Assembly (NCBI GenBank): GCA_022791975.1
Contig: JAAWAC010000002.1
Span: 124,001 to 188,000, forward strand
Origin: Lachnospiraceae bacterium
GTDB taxonomy: Bacteria; Bacillota; Clostridia; Lachnospirales; Lachnospiraceae
Reading direction: 5' to 3'
DNA length: 64,000 nt
Shown: piece after piece, positions 1 to 6,904 of the stretch
How positions within the stretch are numbered: the stretch's first letter is position 1
Layout of the letters: each line of letters starts with the position of its first letter
The notes under the pieces: model-generated
Databases searched by the model: none
What the model was told of the DNA's origin: nothing
What the model saw: only the letters and a program-made list of their open reading frames with translations
Position numbers and translations under genes: made by a program

Positions 1-1
1 T

Positions 2-247
2 ATCACCGCGGGTCTGATGCTCTTTGTCACTCAGTGGAATGCCTATATGTGGCCCCTGCTGGTGGGACGTTCGGAGTCCAGCAGAACCATTATGATTACG
101 CTGGCAACCCTGAAAATGGAGAATCAGACCCTGTGGTCTTGCCTGTATGCTGGATCTGTCCTGTCAGCATTCATTCCCATTGCCCTGTTTTTGCCTCTTC
201 AAAGGTATTTCGTAGAGGGCGTTACCAGCAGCGGAGTTAAGGGGTAA
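2..247 (+). CDS. Sugar ABC transporter permease, C-terminal fragment (MalG/UgpE type)
   Basis: The open frame enters from the left edge and ends at the TAA at 245-247, so only about 81 C-terminal residues are visible. They contain a W-N-A-Y-M-W-P-L segment and a hydrophobic last helix followed by a short basic/glycine tail ending GVTSSGVKG. This is the usual C-terminus of carbohydrate ABC permeases of the MalG subfamily and closely resembles the end of the complete permease at 50111-50962 (VGSGVKG). Its role would be the second membrane subunit of a sugar importer whose other genes lie upstream. The following sugar kinase at 549 suggests a sugar-use locus. The substrate is unknown. Confidence 0.85.
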   Translation: MTAGLMLFVTQWNAYMWPLLVGRSESSRTIMITLATLKMENQTLWSCLYAGSVLSAFIPIALFLPLQRYFVEGVTSSGVKG

Positions 248-280
248 TAAAAGAGTGTTTTTGCCAGAATCGGTTAAATT

Positions 281-311
281 TTCGTGCAAAGTATTGCTTT
301 CTTCGTGCAAA
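281..311 (+). repeat. Direct repeat TTCGTGCAAA (two copies, 21 bp apart)
   Basis: Identical 10-bp copies lie at 281-290 and 302-311. The spacing is two helical turns, and the copies straddle the -35 element at 294-299. This looks like an operator pair for a regulator of the antitoxin-kinase operon, possibly the ribbon-helix-helix protein encoded next. Confidence 0.5.
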
Positions 312-322
312 CAGCATATACT
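294..322 (+). promoter_or_regulatory. Sigma-A-type promoter for the antitoxin-sugar kinase operon
   Basis: TTGCTT at 294-299 and TATACT at 317-322 are separated by 17 bases, just upstream of the ribosome binding site at 334-340. The -35 lies between two copies of TTCGTGCAAA. Confidence 0.55.
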
Positions 323-354
323 GATTGTTATCAAGAGGGGAGTTGGTTGATAGT

Positions 355-552
355 ATGGCTGGCACTACTTCCAATATTAGCATTCGTATGGATGCGGATT
401 TAAAGGCGCAGGCGGACGCCTTGTTCGCAGAGCTTGGCATGAACCTGTCCACAGCGTTTCATATTTTTGTTCGCCAGTCCCTTCGTGAGGGGAGAATTCC
501 TTTTTATATATCCCTGAATCAGCCAGATAAGGAGACGGAGTACATAAAATGA
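355..552 (+). CDS. RelB/DinJ-family ribbon-helix-helix antitoxin (orphan)
   Basis: This 65-residue protein has the pattern of RelB/DinJ antitoxins: a beta strand (SNISIRMD), then a helix (DLKAQADALFAELGM), then NLSTAFHIFVRQSLREGRIPF. The ATG at 355 is preferred over the TTG at 325 because the homologous region starts with MAGTTSNISIR and a GAGGGG site lies upstream. No toxin gene follows. Instead the stop overlaps the start of a PfkB kinase (ATGA, 549-552), so the two are translationally coupled. Family members repress their own promoter through a ribbon-helix-helix dimer. Here it may serve as a pure regulator of the kinase gene, which is inference. Confidence 0.75.
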   Translation: MAGTTSNISIRMDADLKAQADALFAELGMNLSTAFHIFVRQSLREGRIPFYISLNQPDKETEYIK

Positions 553-1454
553 AAGTGCTATGTTTTGGTTCATTAAATATTGATTACACCTACAAAGTAG
601 ACCATTTTGTAAAAAAGGGAGAGACCCTCTCCTCCGAGTCTCTACAGGTATTCAGTGGTGGTAAGGGCCTGAATCAGTCCATTGCCCTGGCAAAGGCCGG
701 TGTGGAGACCTGGCATGCCGGTTCCATTGGTGAGGACGGAAGATTTTTACTGGAGCAAATGGAGGAAGCGGGCGTTAACACCCAATGTGTGACTGTTCTA
801 AAGGAAACCCGGACGGGTAATGCCATTATCCAAAACGATAAAGAGGGGGATAACTGTATTCTCCTGTATGGGGGAGCCAATCAGGCCATCACAGAGGTGC
901 AGGTGGATCAGGTGCTGGAACGCTTTGAAAAAGGAGATTTTCTCGTGCTGCAAAATGAGATCAATGAGATGAGTTACCTGATGGAACAGGCCCATAAAAA
1001 AGGACTGAAGCTTGTGTTGAATCCCTCTCCTATGAATGAAAAGATACAGAAGCTTCCCCTGGAATATGTGGACTATTTTCTTTTGAATGAGATCGAGGCC
1101 GGGCAGATTTTGGGACAGGATGTGAGAGAGGGCTTTGACAAGGAGAAGCTTACCCAGGCTCTCCAGAAATGCTTCCCCCATGCAGCCATAGTGTTAACTT
1201 TGGGGGAGGAGGGTTCTGCCTATATAGATAGAAGAGAAAGCTTCCAACAGCCGGCTTACAAGGTCAAAGCTTTGGATACCACAGCGGCTGGGGATACCTT
1301 TACAGGATATTTTATCGGGGGACTTTTAAGAGGGCAGACTGTCCGGGAAGCCATGGATATGGCTACCAAAGCTTCGGCTATAGCAGTGACCAGGCTGGGG
1401 GCTTCCCCGTCCATTCCGTCCTTGGCGGAGGTGGAGGCGTTTAAGGTTTCCTAG
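549..1454 (+). CDS. rbsK: PfkB-family carbohydrate kinase (ribokinase-like)
   Basis: The 301-residue product has both PfkB signatures: GGKGLNQSIALAKAG near residues 37-51, which binds sugar, and DTTAAGDTFTGYF near residues 242-254, which forms the anion hole and carries the catalytic aspartate (AAGD in place of the usual GAGD). The N-terminal FGSLNIDYTYKVDHFVKKGET matches ribokinases, which phosphorylate ribose or related sugars at O5 using ATP. The substrate cannot be decided from sequence, and fructose- or nucleoside-type kinases remain possible. Its start overlaps the antitoxin stop by 4 bases. It ends upstream of a clear terminator at 1515. The ABC permease fragment to the left suggests uptake of the sugar it phosphorylates. 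Confidence 0.8.
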   Translation: MKVLCFGSLNIDYTYKVDHFVKKGETLSSESLQVFSGGKGLNQSIALAKAGVETWHAGSIGEDGRFLLEQMEEAGVNTQCVTVLKETRTGNAIIQNDKEGDNCILLYGGANQAITEVQVDQVLERFEKGDFLVLQNEINEMSYLMEQAHKKGLKLVLNPSPMNEKIQKLPLEYVDYFLLNEIEAGQILGQDVREGFDKEKLTQALQKCFPHAAIVLTLGEEGSAYIDRRESFQQPAYKVKALDTTAAGDTFTGYFIGGLLRGQTVREAMDMATKASAIAVTRLGASPSIPSLAEVEAFKVS

Positions 1455-1514
1455 GCAGTGACCATGTGAGAATATTAGAAACTGTGGTGATATTTGAAAG
1501 AAATTTAGGATTTC

Positions 1515-1560
1515 CCCTCTGTTGACAAGGGTCTATATCTTGCCAACAGAGGGTATTTTT
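1515..1560 (+). terminator. Rho-independent terminator after the sugar kinase
   Basis: Arms at 1515-1529 and 1539-1553 (CCCTCTGTTGACAAG against CTTGCCAACAGAGGG) pair with one mismatch, followed by TATTTTTTAG. Confidence 0.85.
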
Positions 1561-1592
1561 TAGTCATCCTCAAGCCATAGACTGGAAGATCC

Positions 1593-1620
1593 TTGCAAAA
1601 CCCATAAAAATGTGTATACT
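1593..1620 (+). promoter_or_regulatory. Promoter and structured leader of prfC
   Basis: TTGCAA (1593-1598) and TATACT (1615-1620) are 16 bases apart. The roughly 115-base leader that follows contains ATTCCC (1643-1648) that can pair with GGGAAT (1702-1707) and encloses the small hairpin CCTGCCGCAGG. I do not recognise a known riboswitch class in it. Confidence 0.45.
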
Positions 1621-1740
1621 TATACATGGCAAACAAAAAATCAATTCCCTTGTGAGGGTGAAAAGTCCTGCCGCAGGCATGGAGGCTGACACGTCATCTG
1701 TGGGAATAAAAGAATAGAAGATAAGGACCTTACACAAACT

Positions 1741-3330
1741 ATGGAAAAAAAGTATGTAGATGAAATTAAACGGCGTAGAACCTTTGCAATTATATCCCAT
1801 CCGGATGCGGGAAAAACCACATTGACGGAAAAATTCCTCCTCTACGGCGGCGCCATTAACCTGGCCGGCTCTGTGAAAGGAAAGGCAACAGCACGCCATG
1901 CGGTGTCGGACTGGATGGAAATCGAAAAGGAGAGAGGAATCTCTGTGACCTCCTCTGTTCTGCAATTTGAGTATGGTGGAAATTGCATTAATATTCTGGA
2001 CACTCCAGGGCATCAGGACTTCTCTGAGGACACCTATCGGACCCTGATGGCCGCTGATTCGGCGGTGATGGTGATTGACGGCTCCAAGGGCGTGGAGGCG
2101 CAGACACGGAAGCTTTTCAAGGTATGTGCCATGCGGCATATTCCCATTTTTACCTTTATCAATAAAATGGACCGAGATGCGATGGATATTTTTGAGCTTC
2201 TGGATGATATTGAAAACGAATTGGGAATCGCCACTTGTCCTGTCAACTGGCCTCTGGGATCAGGAAAGGGCTTTAAAGGCGTCTATGATCGCAACACCAA
2301 AAATGTTCTGTTGTTCTCGGATACAGAGAAGGGAACCAAGGAAGGACAGGAGCTGGAGATTGCCATAGACGGACCGGAGGCGGAGGAGCTTTTGGGAAGT
2401 GAGCTTCGGGAAAAGCTTCTGGAAGATATTGAGCTTCTGGACGGAGCCAGTGCAGAATTTGACCAGGAGGCTGTCAGCGCCGGGAAGCTGTCCCCGGTAT
2501 TTTTTGGTTCCGCCCTGACCAATTTTGGTGTGGAAACCTTTTTGCAGCATTTTTTGGAGATGACTTCTTCCCCTCTGCCCCGGACTGGGGATTGCGGCGT
2601 TGTGGACCCTATGGAGGAAGAATTTTCGGCCTTTGTATTTAAAATCCAGGCTAATATGAACAAGGCACACCGGGATCGGATTGCCTTTATGCGGATCTGT
2701 TCTGGCAAGTTTACTGCCGGTATGGAAGTGTTCCATGTGCAGGGCAACAAAAAAATGCGCTTGTCCCAGCCCCAGCAGCTGATGGCCTCAGACCGGAAAA
2801 TTGTGGAGGAGGCCTATGCGGGGGATATTATCGGCGTCTTTGACCCAGGCATTTTCTCCATCGGCGACACCATTACCATGCCAGGAAAGGGCTTTCACTA
2901 TGAGGGAATCCCCACCTTTGCCCCGGAACATTTTGCCCGGGTGCGTCAGGTGGATACCATGAAGCGCAAGCAGTTTGTAAAGGGAATAGAACAGATAGCC
3001 CAGGAGGGCGCCATCCAGATCTTCCAGGAGTTTAATACAGGCATGGAGGAGATCATTGTGGGTGTAGTAGGCGTCCTGCAGTTTGAGGTGCTGAAATACA
3101 GGCTGGAAAATGAATACAATGTGGATATCCGCATGGAAAAGTTGCCTTATGAGCATATTCGCTGGATAGAAAATCAGGAGATCGATATGAGCCGGCTGGT
3201 GGGAACCTCGGATATGAAAAAAATTAAGGATTTGAAGGGGCGTCCTCTGCTTATTTGGGTCAACGAGTGGAGTATCGGCATGACCCTGGATCGAAATAAA
3301 GGGCTGAAACTGTCAGAATTTGGAAGGTGA
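1741..3330 (+). CDS. prfC: Peptide chain release factor 3 (RF3)
   Basis: The 529-residue GTPase has the G1 loop HPDAGKTTLTE near residues 20-30, the RF3-type switch (ERGISVTSS), DTPGHQDFSEDTYRTL (G3) and NKMD (G4). It also has the RF3-specific C-terminal part (FHVQGNKKMRLSQPQQLMA, then FAPEHFARVRQVD). RF3 releases RF1/RF2 from the ribosome after peptide release. The length is normal. It is monocistronic, with its own promoter and a structured 5' leader. The ribosome binding site (AAGGA near 1720) is rather far from the ATG. Confidence 0.95.
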   Translation: MEKKYVDEIKRRRTFAIISHPDAGKTTLTEKFLLYGGAINLAGSVKGKATARHAVSDWMEIEKERGISVTSSVLQFEYGGNCINILDTPGHQDFSEDTYRTLMAADSAVMVIDGSKGVEAQTRKLFKVCAMRHIPIFTFINKMDRDAMDIFELLDDIENELGIATCPVNWPLGSGKGFKGVYDRNTKNVLLFSDTEKGTKEGQELEIAIDGPEAEELLGSELREKLLEDIELLDGASAEFDQEAVSAGKLSPVFFGSALTNFGVETFLQHFLEMTSSPLPRTGDCGVVDPMEEEFSAFVFKIQANMNKAHRDRIAFMRICSGKFTAGMEVFHVQGNKKMRLSQPQQLMASDRKIVEEAYAGDIIGVFDPGIFSIGDTITMPGKGFHYEGIPTFAPEHFARVRQVDTMKRKQFVKGIEQIAQEGAIQIFQEFNTGMEEIIVGVVGVLQFEVLKYRLENEYNVDIRMEKLPYEHIRWIENQEIDMSRLVGTSDMKKIKDLKGRPLLIWVNEWSIGMTLDRNKGLKLSEFGR

Positions 3331-3412
3331 AGTTCCAAGGCCAGAGGGAGCTTGCAATCACAGGTAATGAATGCAAAGGAAAAATCCCGGGAATAAAATC
3401 CATAATAAAGTG

Positions 3413-3441
3413 TTTGCAATTAAAGGAAAGTATGGTAGAAT
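3413..3441 (+). promoter_or_regulatory. Promoter for the Asp23 gene
   Basis: TTTGCA (3413-3418), a 17-base spacer and TAGAAT (3436-3441) lie 34 bases upstream of the ATG at 3475, with GGAGG at 3461-3465. Confidence 0.55.
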
Positions 3442-3474
3442 GGAAGAACAGACAATGGCAGGAGGTTTTTAGGG

Positions 3475-3861
3475 ATGTCAAAGACGGAAAACAGAAATGT
3501 TCATATGATACATGCGGATGGCAAGCTGGGGGAAGTGCGGATAGCAGACGAGGTGGTAGCCATTATCGCAGGCCTTGCGGCTACAGAAGTTGAGGGAGTT
3601 GCATCCATGGCTGGAAACGTGACCAATGAGCTGGTGGCCAAGCTGGGAATGAAAAAGCTGTCCAAGGGGGTAAAAGTTCTGGTAACGGGACAGAATGTAG
3701 ATGTGGACCTGGCTCTGAATATTGATTATGGATACAGCATAATGAAGGTATCTGAGCGTGTGCAGGATAAGGTGAAGGCGGCTATTGAAAATATGACCGG
3801 ACTTCATGTTTCTATTGTAAACATTCGGATTGCCAGCGTAAATATGGATAAAGTGAGATAA
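3475..3861 (+). CDS. Asp23/Gls24 family envelope stress response protein
   Basis: The 128-residue protein has the Asp23 core: IADEVVAIIAGLAATEVEGVASM, then the V-D-V-D-L-A-L-N-I-D-YGYSIMKVSERVQDKVKAAIENMTGL stretch. These proteins are abundant, cytosolic or membrane-associated Gram-positive proteins linked to cell-envelope homeostasis. In clostridia a copy commonly sits directly upstream of nusB, as here. The length is typical. A GGAGG site precedes the ATG. A hairpin at 3883 separates it from nusB and may lower downstream expression. Confidence 0.9.
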   Translation: MSKTENRNVHMIHADGKLGEVRIADEVVAIIAGLAATEVEGVASMAGNVTNELVAKLGMKKLSKGVKVLVTGQNVDVDLALNIDYGYSIMKVSERVQDKVKAAIENMTGLHVSIVNIRIASVNMDKVR

Positions 3862-3882
3862 CTTAAGTTGAGCAAAATAGGA

Positions 3883-3911
3883 GGGACGGTCCCCAGGGAC
3901 TGTCCCCTTTT
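3883..3911 (+). terminator. Hairpin with T-run between asp23 and nusB
   Basis: GGGACGGTCCC (3883-3893) and GGGACTGTCCC (3896-3906) pair across a two-base spacer (each arm is itself nearly palindromic), followed by CTTTT. It resembles the short GGGAC/GTCCC hairpin elements scattered through clostridial genomes and may act as a partial terminator, since no separate nusB promoter is obvious. Confidence 0.5.
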
Positions 3912-3928
3912 GGACTAAAGGAGTTTAT

Positions 3929-4540
3929 ATGAAAAGAAGGGAGCTGCGGCGGCATATTTTTGAGATGCTGTTTCGAATCGAGTTTCATTCCTCAGAGGAG
4001 ATGGAGGAGCAGCTGGGGCTGTTTATACAGGGCCTGAAGGAGGAGCAGGAGGTTACCTTTGCGGACGAACTCTATATTCGGGAGAAATATAAGAGTATCA
4101 TAGGGATGTTGCCGGCTTTGGATCAGGTAGTGTCAAAGGCTTCCCAGGGCTGGAAACCCTCACGTATGGGAAAGGTGGAGCTGACGATTCTCAGGCTGGC
4201 TGTCTATGAAATGCAGCACGATGAGGATGTGCCTGTGGGGGTAGCCATCAACGAGGCAGTGGAACTGGCAAAGGAGTTCGGACAGGCGGATTCCTCGTCC
4301 TTTATCAACGGGGTCCTGGGAAAATCCGCAAGAGGCCAGGAGGACAAAGAGGATGTTCCAGATACAGAGTCTGAAGATGCGGAAGAGCGTAAGGAGCCGA
4401 AAGCAGCACCCATAGAGACGGGACCGGCTGGTCCGGAAAGGAAAGGGAGGGGACAAGCTTCGGAGGCGGCGGGAAAGCCTAAAAAGAAGGTGTATATAAC
4501 CCGACATCCGGAAAGAAGCTCCATAAGAGATGAAAAATAA
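3929..4540 (+). CDS. nusB: Transcription antitermination factor NusB with a charged C-terminal tail
   Basis: Residues 1-140 match NusB: RRELRRHIFEMLFRIEFH, then W-KPSRMGKVELTILRLAVYEM and V-GVAINEAVELAKEFGQADSSSFINGVLGK. NusB binds boxA RNA with NusE (S10) in rRNA antitermination. The protein is about 60 residues longer than usual. The extra C-terminus is Glu/Pro/Lys-rich and looks disordered, ending K-K-K-V-Y-I-T-R-H-P-E-R. An AAAGGAG site lies 6 bases before the ATG. The last 11 bases overlap xseA, so the tail-coding region also carries the xseA start. Confidence 0.93.
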   Translation: MKRRELRRHIFEMLFRIEFHSSEEMEEQLGLFIQGLKEEQEVTFADELYIREKYKSIIGMLPALDQVVSKASQGWKPSRMGKVELTILRLAVYEMQHDEDVPVGVAINEAVELAKEFGQADSSSFINGVLGKSARGQEDKEDVPDTESEDAEERKEPKAAPIETGPAGPERKGRGQASEAAGKPKKKVYITRHPERSSIRDEK

Positions 4541-5780
4541 TGGAAGGCCGGACCAGGCGTACACCGTCAGCCAGGTCAACGGCTATATCAAAAACATGTT
4601 TACCCAGGATTTCCTTCTGGTGCGGCTGTATGTGCGGGGGGAAGTTTCCAACTGTAAGTATCACAATTCTGGACATATTTATTTTTCCCTGAAGGATAAG
4701 GGAGGCACCCTCAATGGTGTGATGTTTGCAGGCCAGAGAAGGGGGCTTTCTTTTCCCCTAAAAGACGGACAGCAGGTACTGGTGCTGGGCAGCGTGTCGG
4801 TGTATGAGCGGGATGGTCGCTATCAGCTCTACGCCAAAGAGATTTTGCTGGACGGAGTGGGACAGCTCTATGAGCAGTTTGCCAGGCGAAAGGAAGAGCT
4901 GGAGGAGATGGGCATGTTTGCCCAGGAGTATAAAAAGCCCATTCCTTTTTACAGCCGAAGGGTGGGTGTGGTGACAGCCCCCAGGGGGGCAGCCATCCAG
5001 GATATCTGCAATATATCCAGAAGGCGCAATCCTTATGTGCAGCTGATCCTGTATCCGGCCAAGGTCCAGGGGGAAGGATCGGCCGAGAGCATTGCCCGGG
5101 GTATCCAGGCTTTAGATGCCTGTGGCGTGGATGTGATCATTGTGGGACGGGGCGGTGGCTCCATAGAGGATCTGTGGGCCTTCAATGAGGAAATCGTGGC
5201 CCGGGCTATTTTTTCCTGTCAAACGCCAGTAATCTCCGCAGTGGGACATGAGACGGATACCACCATTGCAGACTATGTGGCGGATCTCAGGGCTCCCACC
5301 CCCTCGGCGGCTGCGGAGCTGGCCGTGGCCGATTTTGAGGAGCTTTTGCAGAAGCTTTATGGCTACCAAAGCGCCCTGTACTCTACTATGGAATATCAGC
5401 TGGAGCAAAGGAGGGATCGTCTGGAGCGGTTTCAGCTTCGGCTGTTTCATCTAAGCCCTCGGCAACGGCTCTACGAAAAGCGCATGCGGGCAGCGGAGCT
5501 GGAAAATCGGTTTGAGATGGGGATGGAGCAAATTTTTGACCGGGTTCGCAGTGCGGTGGCTCTCTATGCGGAGCGGCTGGAGGGATTTTCGCCCTTGCGG
5601 AAGCTGAGTCAGGGTTATTCCTATGTGACAGCCAGAGAGGGAAGCTGTGTCACACAGGTGGGACAGGTAGTACCAGGGGATATGCTGAGGATTCAGGTGA
5701 GAGATGGCCTGATTCATGCCAGAGTACAAGAGACAGAAAAGCAGGAGCCGGATATGCGGCATACGGAAAGGGGTGTCTGA
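4530..5780 (+). CDS. xseA: Exodeoxyribonuclease VII large subunit
   Basis: The 416-residue protein has the N-terminal OB-fold (YTVSQVNGYIKNMFTQDFLL, V-RGEVSNCKYHNSGHIYFSLKD) and the catalytic domain with VGVVTAPRGAAIQDI, V-D-V-I-I-VGRGGGSIEDLWAFN, VISAVGHETDTTIADYVADLRAPTPSAAAEL. A coiled-coil region follows. It digests single-stranded DNA together with XseB. It overlaps nusB by 11 bases and the xseB start by one base (TGATG), so all three are one operon. The final 20 residues are polar and variable. Confidence 0.96.
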   Translation: MKNNGRPDQAYTVSQVNGYIKNMFTQDFLLVRLYVRGEVSNCKYHNSGHIYFSLKDKGGTLNGVMFAGQRRGLSFPLKDGQQVLVLGSVSVYERDGRYQLYAKEILLDGVGQLYEQFARRKEELEEMGMFAQEYKKPIPFYSRRVGVVTAPRGAAIQDICNISRRRNPYVQLILYPAKVQGEGSAESIARGIQALDACGVDVIIVGRGGGSIEDLWAFNEEIVARAIFSCQTPVISAVGHETDTTIADYVADLRAPTPSAAAELAVADFEELLQKLYGYQSALYSTMEYQLEQRRDRLERFQLRLFHLSPRQRLYEKRMRAAELENRFEMGMEQIFDRVRSAVALYAERLEGFSPLRKLSQGYSYVTAREGSCVTQVGQVVPGDMLRIQVRDGLIHARVQETEKQEPDMRHTERGV

Positions 5781-6016
5781 TGGCAGCGAAAGAGACAGAA
5801 AAGCAGATTCCGGCATCGGAGCTGACTTTGGAGAAAGCGTTTACCAGGCTGGACGAGCTGCTGGAGCAGCTGGGAAATAAAGAGGTGAGCCTGGACGAGT
5901 CCTTTCAGGCCTATGCAGAGGGGACCAGGCTTTTAAAATATTGTAATGACCATCTGGATCAGGTGGAGAAACGAATGCAGATATTGGACGAGGAGAGTGG
6001 TCTGGATGGACTTTAA
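5780..6016 (+). CDS. xseB: Exodeoxyribonuclease VII small subunit
   Basis: The 78-residue protein has the XseB signature LTLEKAFTRLDELLEQL, then EVSLDESFQAYAEGTRLLKYCNDHLDQVEKRM, a helical hairpin that winds along the XseA coiled coil. The start overlaps the xseA stop. Its 3' end overlaps the ispA start by 11 bases (6006-6016). Confidence 0.94.
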   Translation: MAAKETEKQIPASELTLEKAFTRLDELLEQLGNKEVSLDESFQAYAEGTRLLKYCNDHLDQVEKRMQILDEESGLDGL

Positions 6017-6893
6017 GGAAGCACTGCTGACAAAGACGGAGGAGATCGAAGCCATAATAAAAAGCTATCTTCCCCGGGAGGATGGATTTCAAAAGACCAT
6101 ATTGGAGGCTATGAACTACAGCATCCTGGCAGGGGGAAAGCGGCTGCGGCCTATGCTTATGCAGGAGACCTACCGGATGTTTGGAGGAAAAGGGGAGATT
6201 ATCAATCCCTTTATGGTGGCCATCGAGATGATTCACACCTATTCCCTGGTTCACGATGATCTGCCAGCCATGGATAATGACCAATATCGTCGGGGAAAGG
6301 AGACCACCTGGGCCAAATTCGGGGAGGATATGGGAATTCTCTGTGGAGATGCCCTGTTAAATTATGCCTTTGAGACGGCAGCGCAGGCCTTTTCTCTACC
6401 AGAGGCAGACGCCAATACGGGAAAAGCCTTTCAGATTCTGGCCAATAAGGCGGGGATTTACGGCATGATCGGCGGCCAGGTTGTGGACGTACAGGCGGTA
6501 GGGATGCCTCTGGAGCGGAAACGGTTGGATTTTATTTATGCCTTAAAGACAGGCGCGCTGATTGAGGCATCCATGATGGTGGGAGCCGTGCTGGCTGGTG
6601 CCGAGGAAGCTTTGGTGGAGCGGATAAGTCAGGTGGCTCTGGATGTGGGACTGGCCTTTCAGATTCAGGATGATATCCTGGATGTGACCAGCACTTTGGA
6701 GGTGTTGGGAAAGCCTATTCACAGCGATGACAAAAATGAGAAAACCACTTATGTAACTTTGGAAGGATTAGAAAAGGCAAAGAAAGATGTGGAGCGGATT
6801 TCCAGGCGGGCCATGGAGTCTCTTGGTTCTCTGCCCTGCGAGAATCCCTTTTTACTGGAGCTCATTGAGATGTTGATTACCAGAGAAAAATAA
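6006..6893 (+). CDS. ispA: Polyprenyl (farnesyl) diphosphate synthase
   Basis: With the start at 6006 (GAGGAGAG 7 bases upstream) the protein has 295 residues, the normal length. The open frame extends upstream through xseB but that part is not homologous. The first Asp-rich motif is DDLPAMDND and the second is QIQDDILD. GGKRLRP near residue 43 binds isopentenyl diphosphate. It makes C15 (or short-chain) prenyl diphosphates from IPP and DMAPP. Position between xseB and dxs, the entry enzyme of the MEP pathway, supports isoprenoid synthesis as its job. Confidence 0.94.
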   Translation: MDFKEALLTKTEEIEAIIKSYLPREDGFQKTILEAMNYSILAGGKRLRPMLMQETYRMFGGKGEIINPFMVAIEMIHTYSLVHDDLPAMDNDQYRRGKETTWAKFGEDMGILCGDALLNYAFETAAQAFSLPEADANTGKAFQILANKAGIYGMIGGQVVDVQAVGMPLERKRLDFIYALKTGALIEASMMVGAVLAGAEEALVERISQVALDVGLAFQIQDDILDVTSTLEVLGKPIHSDDKNEKTTYVTLEGLEKAKKDVERISRRAMESLGSLPCENPFLLELIEMLITREK

Positions 6894-6904
6894 AAGGAGA
6901 ACCT

